64,000 nt of DNA from the NCBI GenBank assembly GCA_964549505.1, contig CAZJVD010000005.1, positions 124,001-188,000 on the forward strand. Direction: 5' to 3'. A program made the position numbers and the translations under genes. This DNA comes from CAZJVD01 sp964549505 (GTDB lineage: Bacteria > Bdellovibrionota > UBA1018 > CAZJVD01). Positions within the stretch are counted from its first letter, which is position 1. Each line of letters starts with the position of its first letter. The notes beneath the pieces are model-generated. The model saw nothing but the letters and a program-made list of their open reading frames with translations. It was not told the DNA's origin and ran no database searches. Positions 47,111 to 55,760 of this stretch are shown here, one piece after another.

Positions 47111-47491
47111 TTATTTGGAACTCCCCGGTTCATTCAGTTTATTAAGACAGCTTGCAACACGATCTGCCTTAATCGCCTCGTAGAGAATTTCGAGTGGTCG
47201 GATTTCTGTTCTCTTTATGGTAGCCCCAATGCGAGCGACGGCTATTTCCATCTTATCGAGCTCCTCCATACGACGACGGACAATTTCGTCAAGCTCTTGG
47301 TCCGAAGGAATGGGAGCAATCGAATCGGCACCGCAATATTTAACGAGGAGTGTGATCCGATCTGTTTGCATTAGTGACTCTACCGGCGCCTCTTTGTATG
47401 CAGCCAACAACCGTTGAAAACCGACGGTGAGATCGGTCTGTTCACGCAACTTGTTGAAACTCTTCTCGGGACTTCCCGCATCATCTGACAT
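47111..47491 (-). CDS. Unknown small protein carrying a repeat fragment
   Basis: 126 residues, mostly helical with charged surface (DQELDEIVRRRMEELDKMEI). Residues ~10-17 (KSFNKLREQ) are encoded by a 23-bp copy of part of island repeat element D (47443-47465). The start ATG 47491 is 11 bases from that of the response regulator gene. The function is unknown; it may contribute to the same signalling unit by position only. Confidence 0.5.
   Translation of the reverse strand: MSDDAGSPEKSFNKLREQTDLTVGFQRLLAAYKEAPVESLMQTDRITLLVKYCGADSIAPIPSDQELDEIVRRRMEELDKMEIAVARIGATIKRTEIRPLEILYEAIKADRVASCLNKLNEPGSSK
47443..47465. repeat. Fragment of island repeat element (E)
   Basis: The 23 bases from CACGC to CTCTTC are identical to 45697-45719 of element D. 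The GGCTACTT repeats and the tmRNA copy are absent. It lies inside the 5' end of the gene 47111-47491 and could mark the former right end of the island. Confidence 0.55.
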
Positions 47492-47502
47492 AGGGTCCCG
47501 CC

Positions 47503-47892
47503 ATGGACCTTAGATCTTTAGACCATCAAAAACATAAGACCGTCATGGTAGTTGATAATGACGAGGATCTACGTACGGTTCTAACGACGATCTTGGACAA
47601 CGAAGGCATAGACGTAGTAACGGCTGGCGATGGTCAAGAAGCTCTCGGTCTGTTGGACGAGGGAGAGGTTCCCGACCTTATTCTTACCGACATGAGCATG
47701 CCTGGGATGAATGGCAGCGATTTTTTTTCGAGGCTGAAAAGTAATTTAAAAACAAAAGATGTGCCGGTAATTATAATTTCAGGCATGCAGGATCTTGAAG
47801 CGAAACTCGCGCTCATCGGTGCAAAACTGTTCCTAAAAAAGCCATACGACCTCGATACACTCACCACTCTCGTCAAAAGGTATCTGCATTAG
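47503..47892 (+). CDS. Single-domain response regulator (CheY-like)
   Basis: 129 residues, one receiver domain and no output domain. The acidic pair is in MVVDNDEDLRTVL, the phosphoacceptor Asp in LILTDMSMPGMNG near residue 60, Ser/Thr in VIIISGMQDL and the conserved Lys in LFLKKPYDLD. It receives phosphate from a histidine kinase, likely the one encoded convergently at 47898-49001, and passes the signal by protein contact. The two genes are separated by five bases. Confidence 0.88.
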   Translation: MDLRSLDHQKHKTVMVVDNDEDLRTVLTTILDNEGIDVVTAGDGQEALGLLDEGEVPDLILTDMSMPGMNGSDFFSRLKSNLKTKDVPVIIISGMQDLEAKLALIGAKLFLKKPYDLDTLTTLVKRYLH

Positions 47893-47897
47893 AATTT

Positions 47898-49001
47898 TTA
47901 AACTACAGGCGAAGCGGGAACCGTACCCGGCATCAGACGTGGAAGGATAATCTTAATTGCGCATCCGCCCGGGATGTTTTCTGCGGAGATATCGCCCCCA
48001 CAATGTGCAACGGCTTTGCGGGCAATAGACAGACCTAGGCCCAAGCCGCTCGTATCCACGCTGAACTGGGTAAAGGGTTTAAAAATCTCGCTCATTTTTT
48101 CAGGGGCAATGCCGCCGCACTGATCCGTCACTACGATTTCAATTTTATCGCCTTTGGCATGAGCCATGATGTTAATATTGCCTTTGGGCTTAGTATATTT
48201 CATCGCATTTTGAACCAGATTTCCGAGGGCAGACAGCACCAAATGGCGATCCGTCTTTACTTCAAGACTCGTGTCGACTTGAATCGTTATCGTTTGTTCT
48301 CTAGTTCCGGCTTCGATCTCTGCCGTAACTAAAAGGTGATTTACAAGTTCAATAATAGAGAATTGCTCTTCATGAATTTCGCTTTCAGATCGTAATTTAA
48401 TTTCAGACAGTGATCTATCAAGGAGCAAATGCATCTCCTTTAAACTATGAGAAAGAACTCTGGCCGTACTGCCCGAAACACCAACAATTCCCTTGGACAT
48501 CATCTCGGAAGCAATAATGGCTCTATTCAATGAGTTTCTAAGTTCGTGAGCGAGCATCCCTAAATGTTCAACCTCGCGTGCCTTAGTTACAATACTGCGA
48601 CCTGCCTCAAATTCTGTGACAGCCCCAGCAATGGCAATATCCAGACAACGATTAAGATTATGAAATTCCAAAGCTGAGATGGACGCTTTCATTTTGCTAG
48701 CAATTTCAGTAACCGCCTGACAAATGGCTCCATACGCATGCACCACATGCGAAAGGGTATAACCCAACCTAAGAAGTTCTCTGCCATGCAGTGCGGCCGC
48801 ACCCAACAATGCATGCTCGTCTTTGACACTGACGATTGCTTGGTTCTTGTCCAAAATAGCAATCAGCTGGTTAAAAAAAATGGGGAGGCCTTTTTGAAGT
48901 TCGTCCGATACAGGGCGGAGTGCTGCAAGGGCAACCGTCTTCTTCTCACTCAGTGCAAGAATTACGTTCCGATTTTCACCTAGAAATGAATAAAGTGACA
49001 C
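47898..49001 (-). CDS. Histidine kinase with RsbR-type N-terminal domain
   Basis: 367 residues from GTG 49001, chosen for the GGAG seven bases upstream; a TTG at 49022 is the longer option. N-terminal ~140 residues resemble the RsbRD sensor domain (VSDELQKGLPIFFNQLIAIL). HisKA box: HLGMLAHELRNSLNRAIIAS with phospho-His. HATPase boxes: LGNLVQNAMKYT (N), VTDQCGGIAPEKM (D/G1) and GLGLGLSIARKAV (G2). No membrane helix, so it senses a cytoplasmic signal. The CheY-like protein next door is the likely partner. Confidence 0.85.
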   Translation of the reverse strand: MSLYSFLGENRNVILALSEKKTVALAALRPVSDELQKGLPIFFNQLIAILDKNQAIVSVKDEHALLGAAALHGRELLRLGYTLSHVVHAYGAICQAVTEIASKMKASISALEFHNLNRCLDIAIAGAVTEFEAGRSIVTKAREVEHLGMLAHELRNSLNRAIIASEMMSKGIVGVSGSTARVLSHSLKEMHLLLDRSLSEIKLRSESEIHEEQFSIIELVNHLLVTAEIEAGTREQTITIQVDTSLEVKTDRHLVLSALGNLVQNAMKYTKPKGNINIMAHAKGDKIEIVVTDQCGGIAPEKMSEIFKPFTQFSVDTSGLGLGLSIARKAVAHCGGDISAENIPGGCAIKIILPRLMPGTVPASPVV

Positions 49002-49244
49002 TGTGTAACTCCAATGAAGCAAGCATAGGCCTTTAAGCGAGGCAAAGACAGCAGCAACTGGTCTCCGTCATCCTAGTGGTACACGAGTCGCCAAATACCT
49101 CTGGGACGACTTGGAGAGCATGGAATAGCAGTGGTCGACTCGTTTCGATCCCTCTACCTTTCAAAGTCTGATCATGAAAATCCGTATGCGACCTTTTAGA
49201 AACCGATCAAAAAACCCGAACCATAAGATGCGGGAGAACTCTTG

Positions 49245-50261
49245 GTGAACGCCGTCAAAATCTTGATACCCATAATTCTAGGGCACCTTCTTTCTGCTTC
49301 CGCGTCGACGGCCCAAGACACCCTCTTGAAAGCCATCACGCCGCTTTTACAGGACCCCATGAAAGATGTGACACCACACTATTGTGGGTCTAGCGATCCA
49401 AAACCAAAGGGGTACCAAAAGCCAGAAAAACAATTTCCATTAGAACCGTCACGATTTTTGGAACGTAAGCAGGTTCCCGAACACATTTTAAACTTAGCGA
49501 AGCAATCTACAAGACGTCTTTGCACATGCAATGTTTCCTTTAGTAACTGCATTACTATCTTTGCCATAACAGATGGTGGAGTTTTCATCACAAACGAACA
49601 TGCCGTACAGTTTTTAGAGAGTAATTTGAGAGCGAGAAAAGAGGATCCAACAAGATATGGAGGCCCACCCTGTAAGTATGATTATGTCGCTGTCGACGAC
49701 AGCGGAACTAAAGTACCCGTGACTCCGCGTTTCGTTAAACGCGGAGCTCATAAGCGAAACGCGAACGACGTCGGTATGTCGTTATGGAAACCATCCGAAC
49801 ACTTCAAATTGAAAACTGAAGACTTTGAAGACCGCACGACGGACCTAGCGACGCTAGAAATTACCGAATTAGAAACAGCAATGGCGATACCTTACGCCAA
49901 AGAGAAACTAAGAACTGGTTCCTTGGTTTACCATTTTGGATTCCCTGCGGTAAATACAGGCGAACCCTCTAAGGAAACACTGGATCCTTTCGATCTCATC
50001 CCAAGCGTGTCGTCGGGCCAAGTTAGTTCCATCGCTCCTAAGAACGTCGAAGGAACATTTTTAGGGATCGAAGGTACGAGCGGCGGCCCAGTCGTAAGTG
50101 AAAAGGGCGAACTTGTGGGTATTTTCTGGGGCAAAGCGCTGACCTGGCGAGAAAGTCTAGATACTCCGGAAATCAAACATTATTTAGATGAAAATGGCTA
50201 TCCTCCAGAGCGCTCATTCTTTATTCCTGCGGAATACGTCAAAGAGTTCCTGGCAAAATAG
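49245..50261 (+). CDS. Secreted trypsin-like serine protease
   Basis: 338 residues from GTG 49245 with GGGAG at 49232; TTG 49242 is the alternative. The signal peptide is VNAVKILIPIILGHLLSASAS...A. The catalytic triad is visible in order: His in VFITNEHAVQF near residue 115, Asp in TTDLATLEITE near 205, Ser in IEGTSGGPVVSEKGELVGIF near 280 (GxSGGP). Four or five N-terminal cysteines (HYCGSS, RLCTCNVSFSNC) may form disulphides. It is likely an S1-family protease active in the periplasm or outside the cell. Confidence 0.82.
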   Translation: MNAVKILIPIILGHLLSASASTAQDTLLKAITPLLQDPMKDVTPHYCGSSDPKPKGYQKPEKQFPLEPSRFLERKQVPEHILNLAKQSTRRLCTCNVSFSNCITIFAITDGGVFITNEHAVQFLESNLRARKEDPTRYGGPPCKYDYVAVDDSGTKVPVTPRFVKRGAHKRNANDVGMSLWKPSEHFKLKTEDFEDRTTDLATLEITELETAMAIPYAKEKLRTGSLVYHFGFPAVNTGEPSKETLDPFDLIPSVSSGQVSSIAPKNVEGTFLGIEGTSGGPVVSEKGELVGIFWGKALTWRESLDTPEIKHYLDENGYPPERSFFIPAEYVKEFLAK

Positions 50262-50264
50262 AGC

Positions 50265-51500
50265 ATGATTAAAAACAAAGTCGATATTACTGTATTTGGT
50301 GCAACGGGCTTTACCGGTCTGCAGGTTTGCCAAGTAACCGATCAGGTCGCTAGAAAACTCAGTTTGAAGTGGGCCATGGCTGGTCGAGACAAAGAAAAGC
50401 TGCAACAGTTACGAACCCAGTTTGAAAGCCTGCCGGAGATTTTTGAGGCCGATACAACTGACAAATCTTCGTTAATTAAGATGGCGGAACACTCTAAAGT
50501 CGTTCTCAATTGCGTCGGCCCATTTCGCTTCCACGGCGAACAGGTAGTCGATGCGTGCATTCAGGGAGGTTCCGACTACTTAGACATTTCGGGCGAACCA
50601 CAGTTCATCGAGATGAGCTTGCTTAAGTATAACGACGCCGCAAAAACCCAGAAAGTAAGAATTGTACACGCTTGTGGTTTTGATTCCGTGCCCGCAGATT
50701 TTGGTGCATTACTTCTTCGAAGTGATGCACAAACGTCCGGATTCCCATTATGCCATATCGATAGTTTCCTTCAGTTCGACCCCGGCTCCGCTGACTTTCG
50801 AGTGAACTATGCAACATATGTTTCTGCGATTCATGGATTGCAGCACTGGGATCATCTTGGCGGACTTCGTCGGTCGCTGCGAGAAAACAGATGGCCGATC
50901 GCCGTTTCGAGATTTCTCAAAGAAAGTAAACTGAAGAAACACCCGTTTTATGACTCTCGCATTAAGGGGTGGGCGACCCTCTTCATGGGGGCAGACGCCT
51001 CGGTAGTTATGAGTACTCAGCGCACACTGACAGCAAATGGAAATACGACGACTTTTCCTCATTACAATGCTTACTATAGGTTCGACCGAGTAACTGCCTT
51101 GATGAAAGCGATTAGGGTGGCGTTTCGTTTTATGTTGCTCGCAAGAAGCAAGGTGGGTCGCAATTTACTTCTGAAGTTTCCTGAATTCTTTTCTTCGGGA
51201 TTTGTGAGTAAAACAAATCCATCGCGTGAACAGTTAAAAACGGCAACTTTCAAGATGTCGATGCTCGGGGTTGGAGACAATCATAAAAACTATCCAAGAC
51301 AATTAGAAGTGACTGGACCCGATCCGGGTTACGTTGCAACTCCCCATATTCTTGTCCAGCTTGCTGTTCTTCTCTTAAAGAATGAAGGCCTAACTCCACG
51401 CCTCTATGGCACGTTCACGCCAGGTGCACTATTTGATCCGTCGACTGCACGGGACGTTTTGAAGGCGTGCGGAATTGATTTTCGGTTTTCCGACGCTTGA
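50265..51500 (+). CDS. Saccharopine-dehydrogenase-like / trans-acting enoyl reductase family
   Basis: 411 residues. The Rossmann motif VDITVFGATGFTGLQV is at the N-terminus, followed by KWAMAGRDKEKLQQL and VVLNCVGPFRFHGEQVVDAC, the hallmark of this family, and HACGFDSVPADFGALLL near residue 140. A hydrophobic stretch occurs near 280. Eukaryotic SCCPDH and mycobacterial trans-acting enoyl reductases share this layout; a reductive role in lipid metabolism is plausible. It follows the protease gene by three bases. Confidence 0.8.
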   Translation: MIKNKVDITVFGATGFTGLQVCQVTDQVARKLSLKWAMAGRDKEKLQQLRTQFESLPEIFEADTTDKSSLIKMAEHSKVVLNCVGPFRFHGEQVVDACIQGGSDYLDISGEPQFIEMSLLKYNDAAKTQKVRIVHACGFDSVPADFGALLLRSDAQTSGFPLCHIDSFLQFDPGSADFRVNYATYVSAIHGLQHWDHLGGLRRSLRENRWPIAVSRFLKESKLKKHPFYDSRIKGWATLFMGADASVVMSTQRTLTANGNTTTFPHYNAYYRFDRVTALMKAIRVAFRFMLLARSKVGRNLLLKFPEFFSSGFVSKTNPSREQLKTATFKMSMLGVGDNHKNYPRQLEVTGPDPGYVATPHILVQLAVLLLKNEGLTPRLYGTFTPGALFDPSTARDVLKACGIDFRFSDA

Positions 51501-51564
51501 ATTACGCAGCTCGTAAGCTAGAATCTACTTTCGGATACAAAACGGCCGTGTTTAAGTTCGTTCT

Positions 51565-52398
51565 ATGAAACTCCTTTTAGCTTTTTCCTTTTTCATGGCG
51601 ACCATTTCCTACAAAGCAGAAGCGGCTGATCTCAATTTTGTGGACACGGGAAACAGGAACGGAATTCCGATCGTCTTTGTGCACGCTTTTCCACTAAACC
51701 AGGCTATGTGGAATGAGCAGGTGAAAGCCCTAAAAGGGGCTTACCGCGTGGTAACATTTGACATTCGTGGTTTTGGAAAAAGTGAATCTACGCATCCGTA
51801 TACGTTAGAATTTGTGGTGGATGACCTCATTGATCTTCTAGATAAGCTAAAAATTAATAAGACAGTGATTTGCGGTCTTTCCATGGGTGGATTTGTCGCT
51901 CTTCGGGCACTAGAACGGAATCCAAATCGTTTTCTGGCAGCCATACTAGCCGACACGAAAAGCGAGGCTGATTCAGACAAATCTAAAATTGGACGTTACG
52001 AAGCGCTAAGAGAAATTCAGACTTCCGGGCTGTCAACATTTGTCGACAATTTCATAAAGCGCTCAGCGGCTCCGGACACTCAGACACACAACCCTGCCCT
52101 CTTTGAATGCATGATACGTCTCGCGATGTCCAATACGGCGGTAGGCGTACAGGCGGGACTCCTTGCTCTCACAAGTCGAACAGACACTACCCAGGCGCTG
52201 GAGAAAATCTCGGTCCCGACTCTTGTCATTCAAGGTGAATATGATTCTGTCATTTCCAAAGACTCCGCGAAGGCTCTAACAGAAAAGATAAAAGGATCAG
52301 AATTTTATCTCGTGCCCGGGGCAGGACATCTGAGCAATCTTGATAACGCTCCAGCGTTTAATGCTCGAGTTCTGGATTTTCTTGCTAAATTAAAATAG
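51565..52398 (+). CDS. Secreted alpha/beta-hydrolase
   Basis: 277 residues. The signal peptide is MKLLLAFSFFMATISYKAEA, unusual for this mostly cytoplasmic family. The fold shows VFVHAFPLNQAMWNEQ (oxyanion loop), VTFDIRGFGKSEST, the nucleophile elbow VICGLSMGGFVALRAL near residue 115, Asp in VIQGEYDSVISK and His in VPGAGHLSNLDN near 255. The triad is complete. 3-Oxoadipate enol-lactonase and similar hydrolases share this pattern, but the substrate is unknown. Confidence 0.85.
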   Translation: MKLLLAFSFFMATISYKAEAADLNFVDTGNRNGIPIVFVHAFPLNQAMWNEQVKALKGAYRVVTFDIRGFGKSESTHPYTLEFVVDDLIDLLDKLKINKTVICGLSMGGFVALRALERNPNRFLAAILADTKSEADSDKSKIGRYEALREIQTSGLSTFVDNFIKRSAAPDTQTHNPALFECMIRLAMSNTAVGVQAGLLALTSRTDTTQALEKISVPTLVIQGEYDSVISKDSAKALTEKIKGSEFYLVPGAGHLSNLDNAPAFNARVLDFLAKLK

Positions 52399-52469
52399 CA
52401 AATTACTGGACGCATCCAAAGGGTAACCTTTCTCGCCTTTGCGTTTACCCTCTACTGTTACAACATTCA

Positions 52470-52838
52470 CTAAGGATCGAGCAGTGGCCCACACGCGCTC
52501 ACTAAGGAAGGCGGATTCACTAGAGAAGATCTTCTGCTTTCCGCTAAAGACGGCAATGGCGACATATTCATGTCGTCATAGACTCGTGTGACCCACCTCT
52601 CGATAATCGGTCTAGCCCTCTCATCAGAATAGCCCAACCGGTTTTCCAACCGGGCGATCGTTTCCGACATCTTTTGTTCAGGGTCGTTTTCTGCTGCAGA
52701 CTTACTTACAAGGACTGTGCTTTTAATTTCACGTGTCTGTAGATACTCGAGGAGCTGAGTTTCGCGAACGTGAGCAGATCCAGCGATAATAAATATCTTT
52801 CGTTTTCCTGGCTCTCGAACAGCCTGAAGGGCGCGCAC
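52470..52838 (-). CDS. Unknown ORF, possible C-terminal remnant
   Basis: 122 codons from GTG 52838, directly behind an in-frame stop and without a ribosome site. The start KRKIFIIAGSAHVRETQLLE looks like the inside of a larger domain (strand, GSAH turn, helix). The C-terminus is Ser/Pro-rich. It may be the tail of a truncated gene. I do not recognise the family. Confidence 0.35.
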   Translation of the reverse strand: MRALQAVREPGKRKIFIIAGSAHVRETQLLEYLQTREIKSTVLVSKSAAENDPEQKMSETIARLENRLGYSDERARPIIERWVTRVYDDMNMSPLPSLAESRRSSLVNPPSLVSACGPLLDP

Positions 52839-52875
52839 TCAGCAGAGAGTTTCAATTACAGTTCATCCTTGTTCG

Positions 52876-53598
52876 CTACTTTTTAGCTTCGGTCGCAGGA
52901 GTTAATTTCTGAGTTTCCTGGAGTTGATTTAAAAAATCCGGAAAAATTTTTGAGCCAAACCAACAGCTCGCTTTTTTGTCTGGAGTGAGATGACAAGCGC
53001 TCTCACTTCCCAAGAAAAAGGATACTGAATGGTCTTCGTTCAAGGACCATCGCTCATAAGCGCCAGCTTCCACCATTGCCGAAAGAAGTCGAGTGGCCTT
53101 GAGATCCTTGCAGCCAAAGAACTTGTCTTTAATTTGCAAATCCGAAATGCACTCGCGAAAGCTTACCTCTAGCTGGCTGGGATTCTGTTCCCCAGTTTCG
53201 GTTAAATCTTTTTTCTTAATCACTTCTGCAATGTCATGTTGAACGTCAATATAGAGATTAAAGGTGTAAGTGTTCGATAAAGATACGCACGAAGCTATCA
53301 CCCCGAAGCTAAGCGATGTTGTGGCCCAATCGGAACTAACATATGGAGCGATAGGTTGAAGCGTTTGAAAAAGGGGGCCTACGACAGACGCATCTTCGTT
53401 AATCAGTAATACGGGAGAATGTAAGGTCGTGCCGTCATGTATGATGAGGTTTCTCTCATGGAGAACTTGAATATCAGCAGTGGCAAGGGCCTTAGATAAC
53501 TGCGCACGCAGTACAACGTTGGTTTCATCAGCGCGAGCGGTTGGGATGAATAGGGTCAAAAGAGATAGGCCAACAAAAGCTACAAAAAACTGTTTCAT
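52876..53598 (-). CDS. Secreted protein, unknown
   Basis: 240 residues with signal peptide MKQFFVAFVGLSLLTLFIPTARA. Four to five Cys in the mature part (VIASCVSLS, FRECISDL, FGCKDL, SACHL, ASCWFG) suggest disulphides in the periplasm. No catalytic motif. It stands alone, divergent to the DUF1428 gene. Confidence 0.6.
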   Translation of the reverse strand: MKQFFVAFVGLSLLTLFIPTARADETNVVLRAQLSKALATADIQVLHERNLIIHDGTTLHSPVLLINEDASVVGPLFQTLQPIAPYVSSDWATTSLSFGVIASCVSLSNTYTFNLYIDVQHDIAEVIKKKDLTETGEQNPSQLEVSFRECISDLQIKDKFFGCKDLKATRLLSAMVEAGAYERWSLNEDHSVSFFLGSESACHLTPDKKASCWFGSKIFPDFLNQLQETQKLTPATEAKK

Positions 53599-53737
53599 AC
53601 AATCTCCAAGCGATGGCTCACTGTATAAACTTGGCTATATAATCAGTCAACTAAGATTCGGTTCAAATCGAAAGACCAGGTGGAATTGCCTCGTCGGCAC
53701 CATTGCAACGTACAGAGAAGCGCAGTAAAAAGTTGCG

Positions 53738-54097
53738 ATGAGCCACTACGTCGACGGTTTTGTCATCCCGATCAAAAAGAAGAATGTCCGCGTCTACAAG
53801 AAGATGGCCGCACTCGGCTGCAAGATGTGGATGAAGCATGGTGCCCTCGACTATTACGAGTGCATCGGTGACGATTTAAAAGTTGAGTGGGGCCTGACGT
53901 TTCCACGAATGTGCAAACTTAAGTCGGGCGAAACGGCCATTTTTGCATTCATTGTGTACAAATCGAAAGCGCATCGCAACCAAGTCAACGCAAAGGTCAT
54001 GAAAGACCCACTCATGACGATGGATGGCGTGAAGATGCCGTTCGACATGAAGCGATTTGCGATGGGTGGATTCAAAGTCATCGTTCGCGCGACCTGA
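53738..54097 (+). CDS. DUF1428 (YbaA-like) protein
   Basis: 119 residues, the full family length. The pattern YVDGFVIPIKKKNVRVYKKM, then GDDLKVEWGLTFPRMCKLKS, and a final MDMKRFAMGGF-like segment (PFDMKRFAMGGFKVIV) fit DUF1428. A small ferredoxin-like dimeric fold is known for the family, but its function is not. Its last 20 bases overlap the converging gene. Confidence 0.85.
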   Translation: MSHYVDGFVIPIKKKNVRVYKKMAALGCKMWMKHGALDYYECIGDDLKVEWGLTFPRMCKLKSGETAIFAFIVYKSKAHRNQVNAKVMKDPLMTMDGVKMPFDMKRFAMGGFKVIVRAT

Positions 54098-54530
54098 TTT
54101 CCCAACTCTCGATCGTTCCGGGTTTTTTCGTGAACAGGGGGTGGACCTGTATCCTTGTCACCTTCTTGATCGCCGCAAAACCCTCAGGATTTCGTGTTCG
54201 CAATTTTTTCTTCAGATGGTTGAATTCGTAGGTCACTTGTCCGGACGTGACACTCATTCTTGATTTCGAGGAGTCCGGCGGTTTCACCTTTATTTTTGTT
54301 TCATCAAAGCTGTAGCCGCGACGCTTGGCCTCGGCATGGACATGGCTCAAATACGTTCCGATACACTTCAGTGCTCCGGTCCGCACCGCTTTAAATCGGA
54401 TGAGCTGCGGATGATTCTTGTAACCTCGGGTACGCCCAGCGAGAACTTGTTGAGCCAGAAGCGCCTCTCGCCACAAAGCGACCAGGCCTTTTGCATCTAA
54501 GTATTTTGGATGTAGGGACCAGATTCTCAT
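54078..54530 (-). CDS. Pyrimidine-dimer DNA glycosylase-like protein
   Basis: 150 residues. The N-terminus MRIWSLHPKYLDAKGLVALW, EALLAQQVLAGRTRGYKNHP and QLIRF match the Pyr_excise (endonuclease V of phage T4 type) family. The typical catalytic N-terminal Thr of T4 endonuclease V is not obvious, so catalysis is uncertain. It may excise UV-induced dimers or act in another base-repair step. It converges on the DUF1428 gene. Confidence 0.75.
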   Translation of the reverse strand: MRIWSLHPKYLDAKGLVALWREALLAQQVLAGRTRGYKNHPQLIRFKAVRTGALKCIGTYLSHVHAEAKRRGYSFDETKIKVKPPDSSKSRMSVTSGQVTYEFNHLKKKLRTRNPEGFAAIKKVTRIQVHPLFTKKPGTIESWEIRSRER

Positions 54531-54575
54531 ATTCGAAACGTATCGCGCGCTTTATCACATACATGACATGACGGC

Positions 54576-54809
54576 ATGGCATTTAAATTCACCGAAGAGT
54601 ACCCTTTGCGGCGGCTAAAGATGGATGAAAATGAATTTGAAGGAACACTGGTCCTGGAGAAGCTTGCTGAAACAGGCAAGGTCGACGATTTCTTTGAGGC
54701 CATCGATTCAGATGATTTTGCTAAAGCCGCCTCTCTTATGAAGCAGGCGAAGATTGACTCTGAGACGATCGCTATTGTTTTAAAGAAGATGGGCGAAGCG
54801 GCTGACTGA
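54576..54809 (+). CDS. Small acidic protein, unknown
   Basis: 77 residues, acidic and helical (KVDDFFEAIDSDDFAKAASL, then KIDSETIAIVLKKMGEA). No signal peptide and no known motif. Divergent from the glycosylase-like gene, with 45 bp between starts. Codon use and length support a real gene. Confidence 0.5.
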   Translation: MAFKFTEEYPLRRLKMDENEFEGTLVLEKLAETGKVDDFFEAIDSDDFAKAASLMKQAKIDSETIAIVLKKMGEAAD

Positions 54810-54829
54810 AGACTCCACGAGGTCGCGCG

Positions 54830-55678
54830 CTATGGCTTTGTAAACACCGCTAGAAAATTTACTGCGGTATCTGTTCTGCCGCGCTTGTTGGCGGTTTTTC
54901 TAATTTCTTTAATCTCGACTAGTCGGTAGCCCGCCTCTTGATAAAAACCTACCAATTCTTCTTGAGTATAATCTTTTTGGAACTTTCCAGGCTGCGAAGG
55001 TTTTTCAGGATCTGGCCAAAACACAGAGTTGGGTTCAGCACCCCTGAATTCCGCCTGGCGGTGCAGTTCAGACTCCCACGGATCTTCAATGGAGACCACC
55101 GCAATACCCAGAAGGCCGCCTTTACGAAGCACTCTAAAACCCTCGTCGCGTGCGCGCTTCCGAAGACTTGCTGTTGGAATATCGATGCTCGCATAACTAT
55201 CGATAACAGCTGCCACAGAGCCCGAATCGAGTGGCCACTTTTCAGTTACGTCGGCCTCATGCACTTCAATCCTGTCTCCAAGACCAAAAGAAAGCGCCGA
55301 GTCCCGAATCCTTTGTGCAGCAACCGGAACATACTCTAGCGAAACGACATTGAATCCATTCTGCGCGAAGAAAACTGAGTTCCTTCCTTTTCCAGCGCCC
55401 ATGTCGACGACTGTTCCTTGCGTACACCCGTTTTCCCGAAAACTTTTTAAGAGGGAAACCGCAGAAGACGCCGGCGCCATCTCGTTATGCGAGGGAATCG
55501 CTTGGTTGCCACCCGAATGCTCTGTTACCCAAGCTGCCATCTGAAGAGCAGCTGCTCGTTTTTCATAGGCCTCGTCGCCATCCATAGCGCCGCCACAAAG
55601 CGTGGCAAACACGCACGGTTGCGCGACCACGAAACTTAAAGCGAAAAGGAAGAAGATACGGCACAAACCGAGACGCAT
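54830..55678 (-). CDS. SAM-dependent methyltransferase with a signal peptide
   Basis: 282 residues from ATG 55678; the frame to 55714 would run into an inverted repeat. The first 25 residues (RLGLCRIFFLFALSFVVAQP) form a signal sequence. A class I methyltransferase fold follows: VVDMGAGKGRNSVFFAQNG (motif I), VVSLEYVPVAAQRIRDSALS (II), VAAVIDSYASIDIP (IV) and RVLRKGGLLGIAVVSIED (V). Most relatives are cytoplasmic, where S-adenosylmethionine is available. Either the segment is a membrane anchor facing the cytoplasm or the protein is exported without an obvious cofactor supply. Confidence 0.75.
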   Translation of the reverse strand: MRLGLCRIFFLFALSFVVAQPCVFATLCGGAMDGDEAYEKRAAALQMAAWVTEHSGGNQAIPSHNEMAPASSAVSLLKSFRENGCTQGTVVDMGAGKGRNSVFFAQNGFNVVSLEYVPVAAQRIRDSALSFGLGDRIEVHEADVTEKWPLDSGSVAAVIDSYASIDIPTASLRKRARDEGFRVLRKGGLLGIAVVSIEDPWESELHRQAEFRGAEPNSVFWPDPEKPSQPGKFQKDYTQEELVGFYQEAGYRLVEIKEIRKTANKRGRTDTAVNFLAVFTKP

Positions 55679-55707
55679 GACTCGCTGCATATCATCTATG
55701 CGCATTA

Positions 55708-55744
55708 AATTCAACGAGTTAAAGCTGGCATAGTGCGTTGAATT
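55708..55744. promoter_or_regulatory. Inverted repeat between divergent genes
   Basis: AATTCAACG (55708-55716) and CGTTGAATT (55736-55744) are perfect nine-base arms 19 bases apart. They lie between the methyltransferase start (55678) and the gene at 55761, so one regulator could control both. Confidence 0.45.
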
Positions 55745-55760
55745 GCGATAAGCGGCTCGT

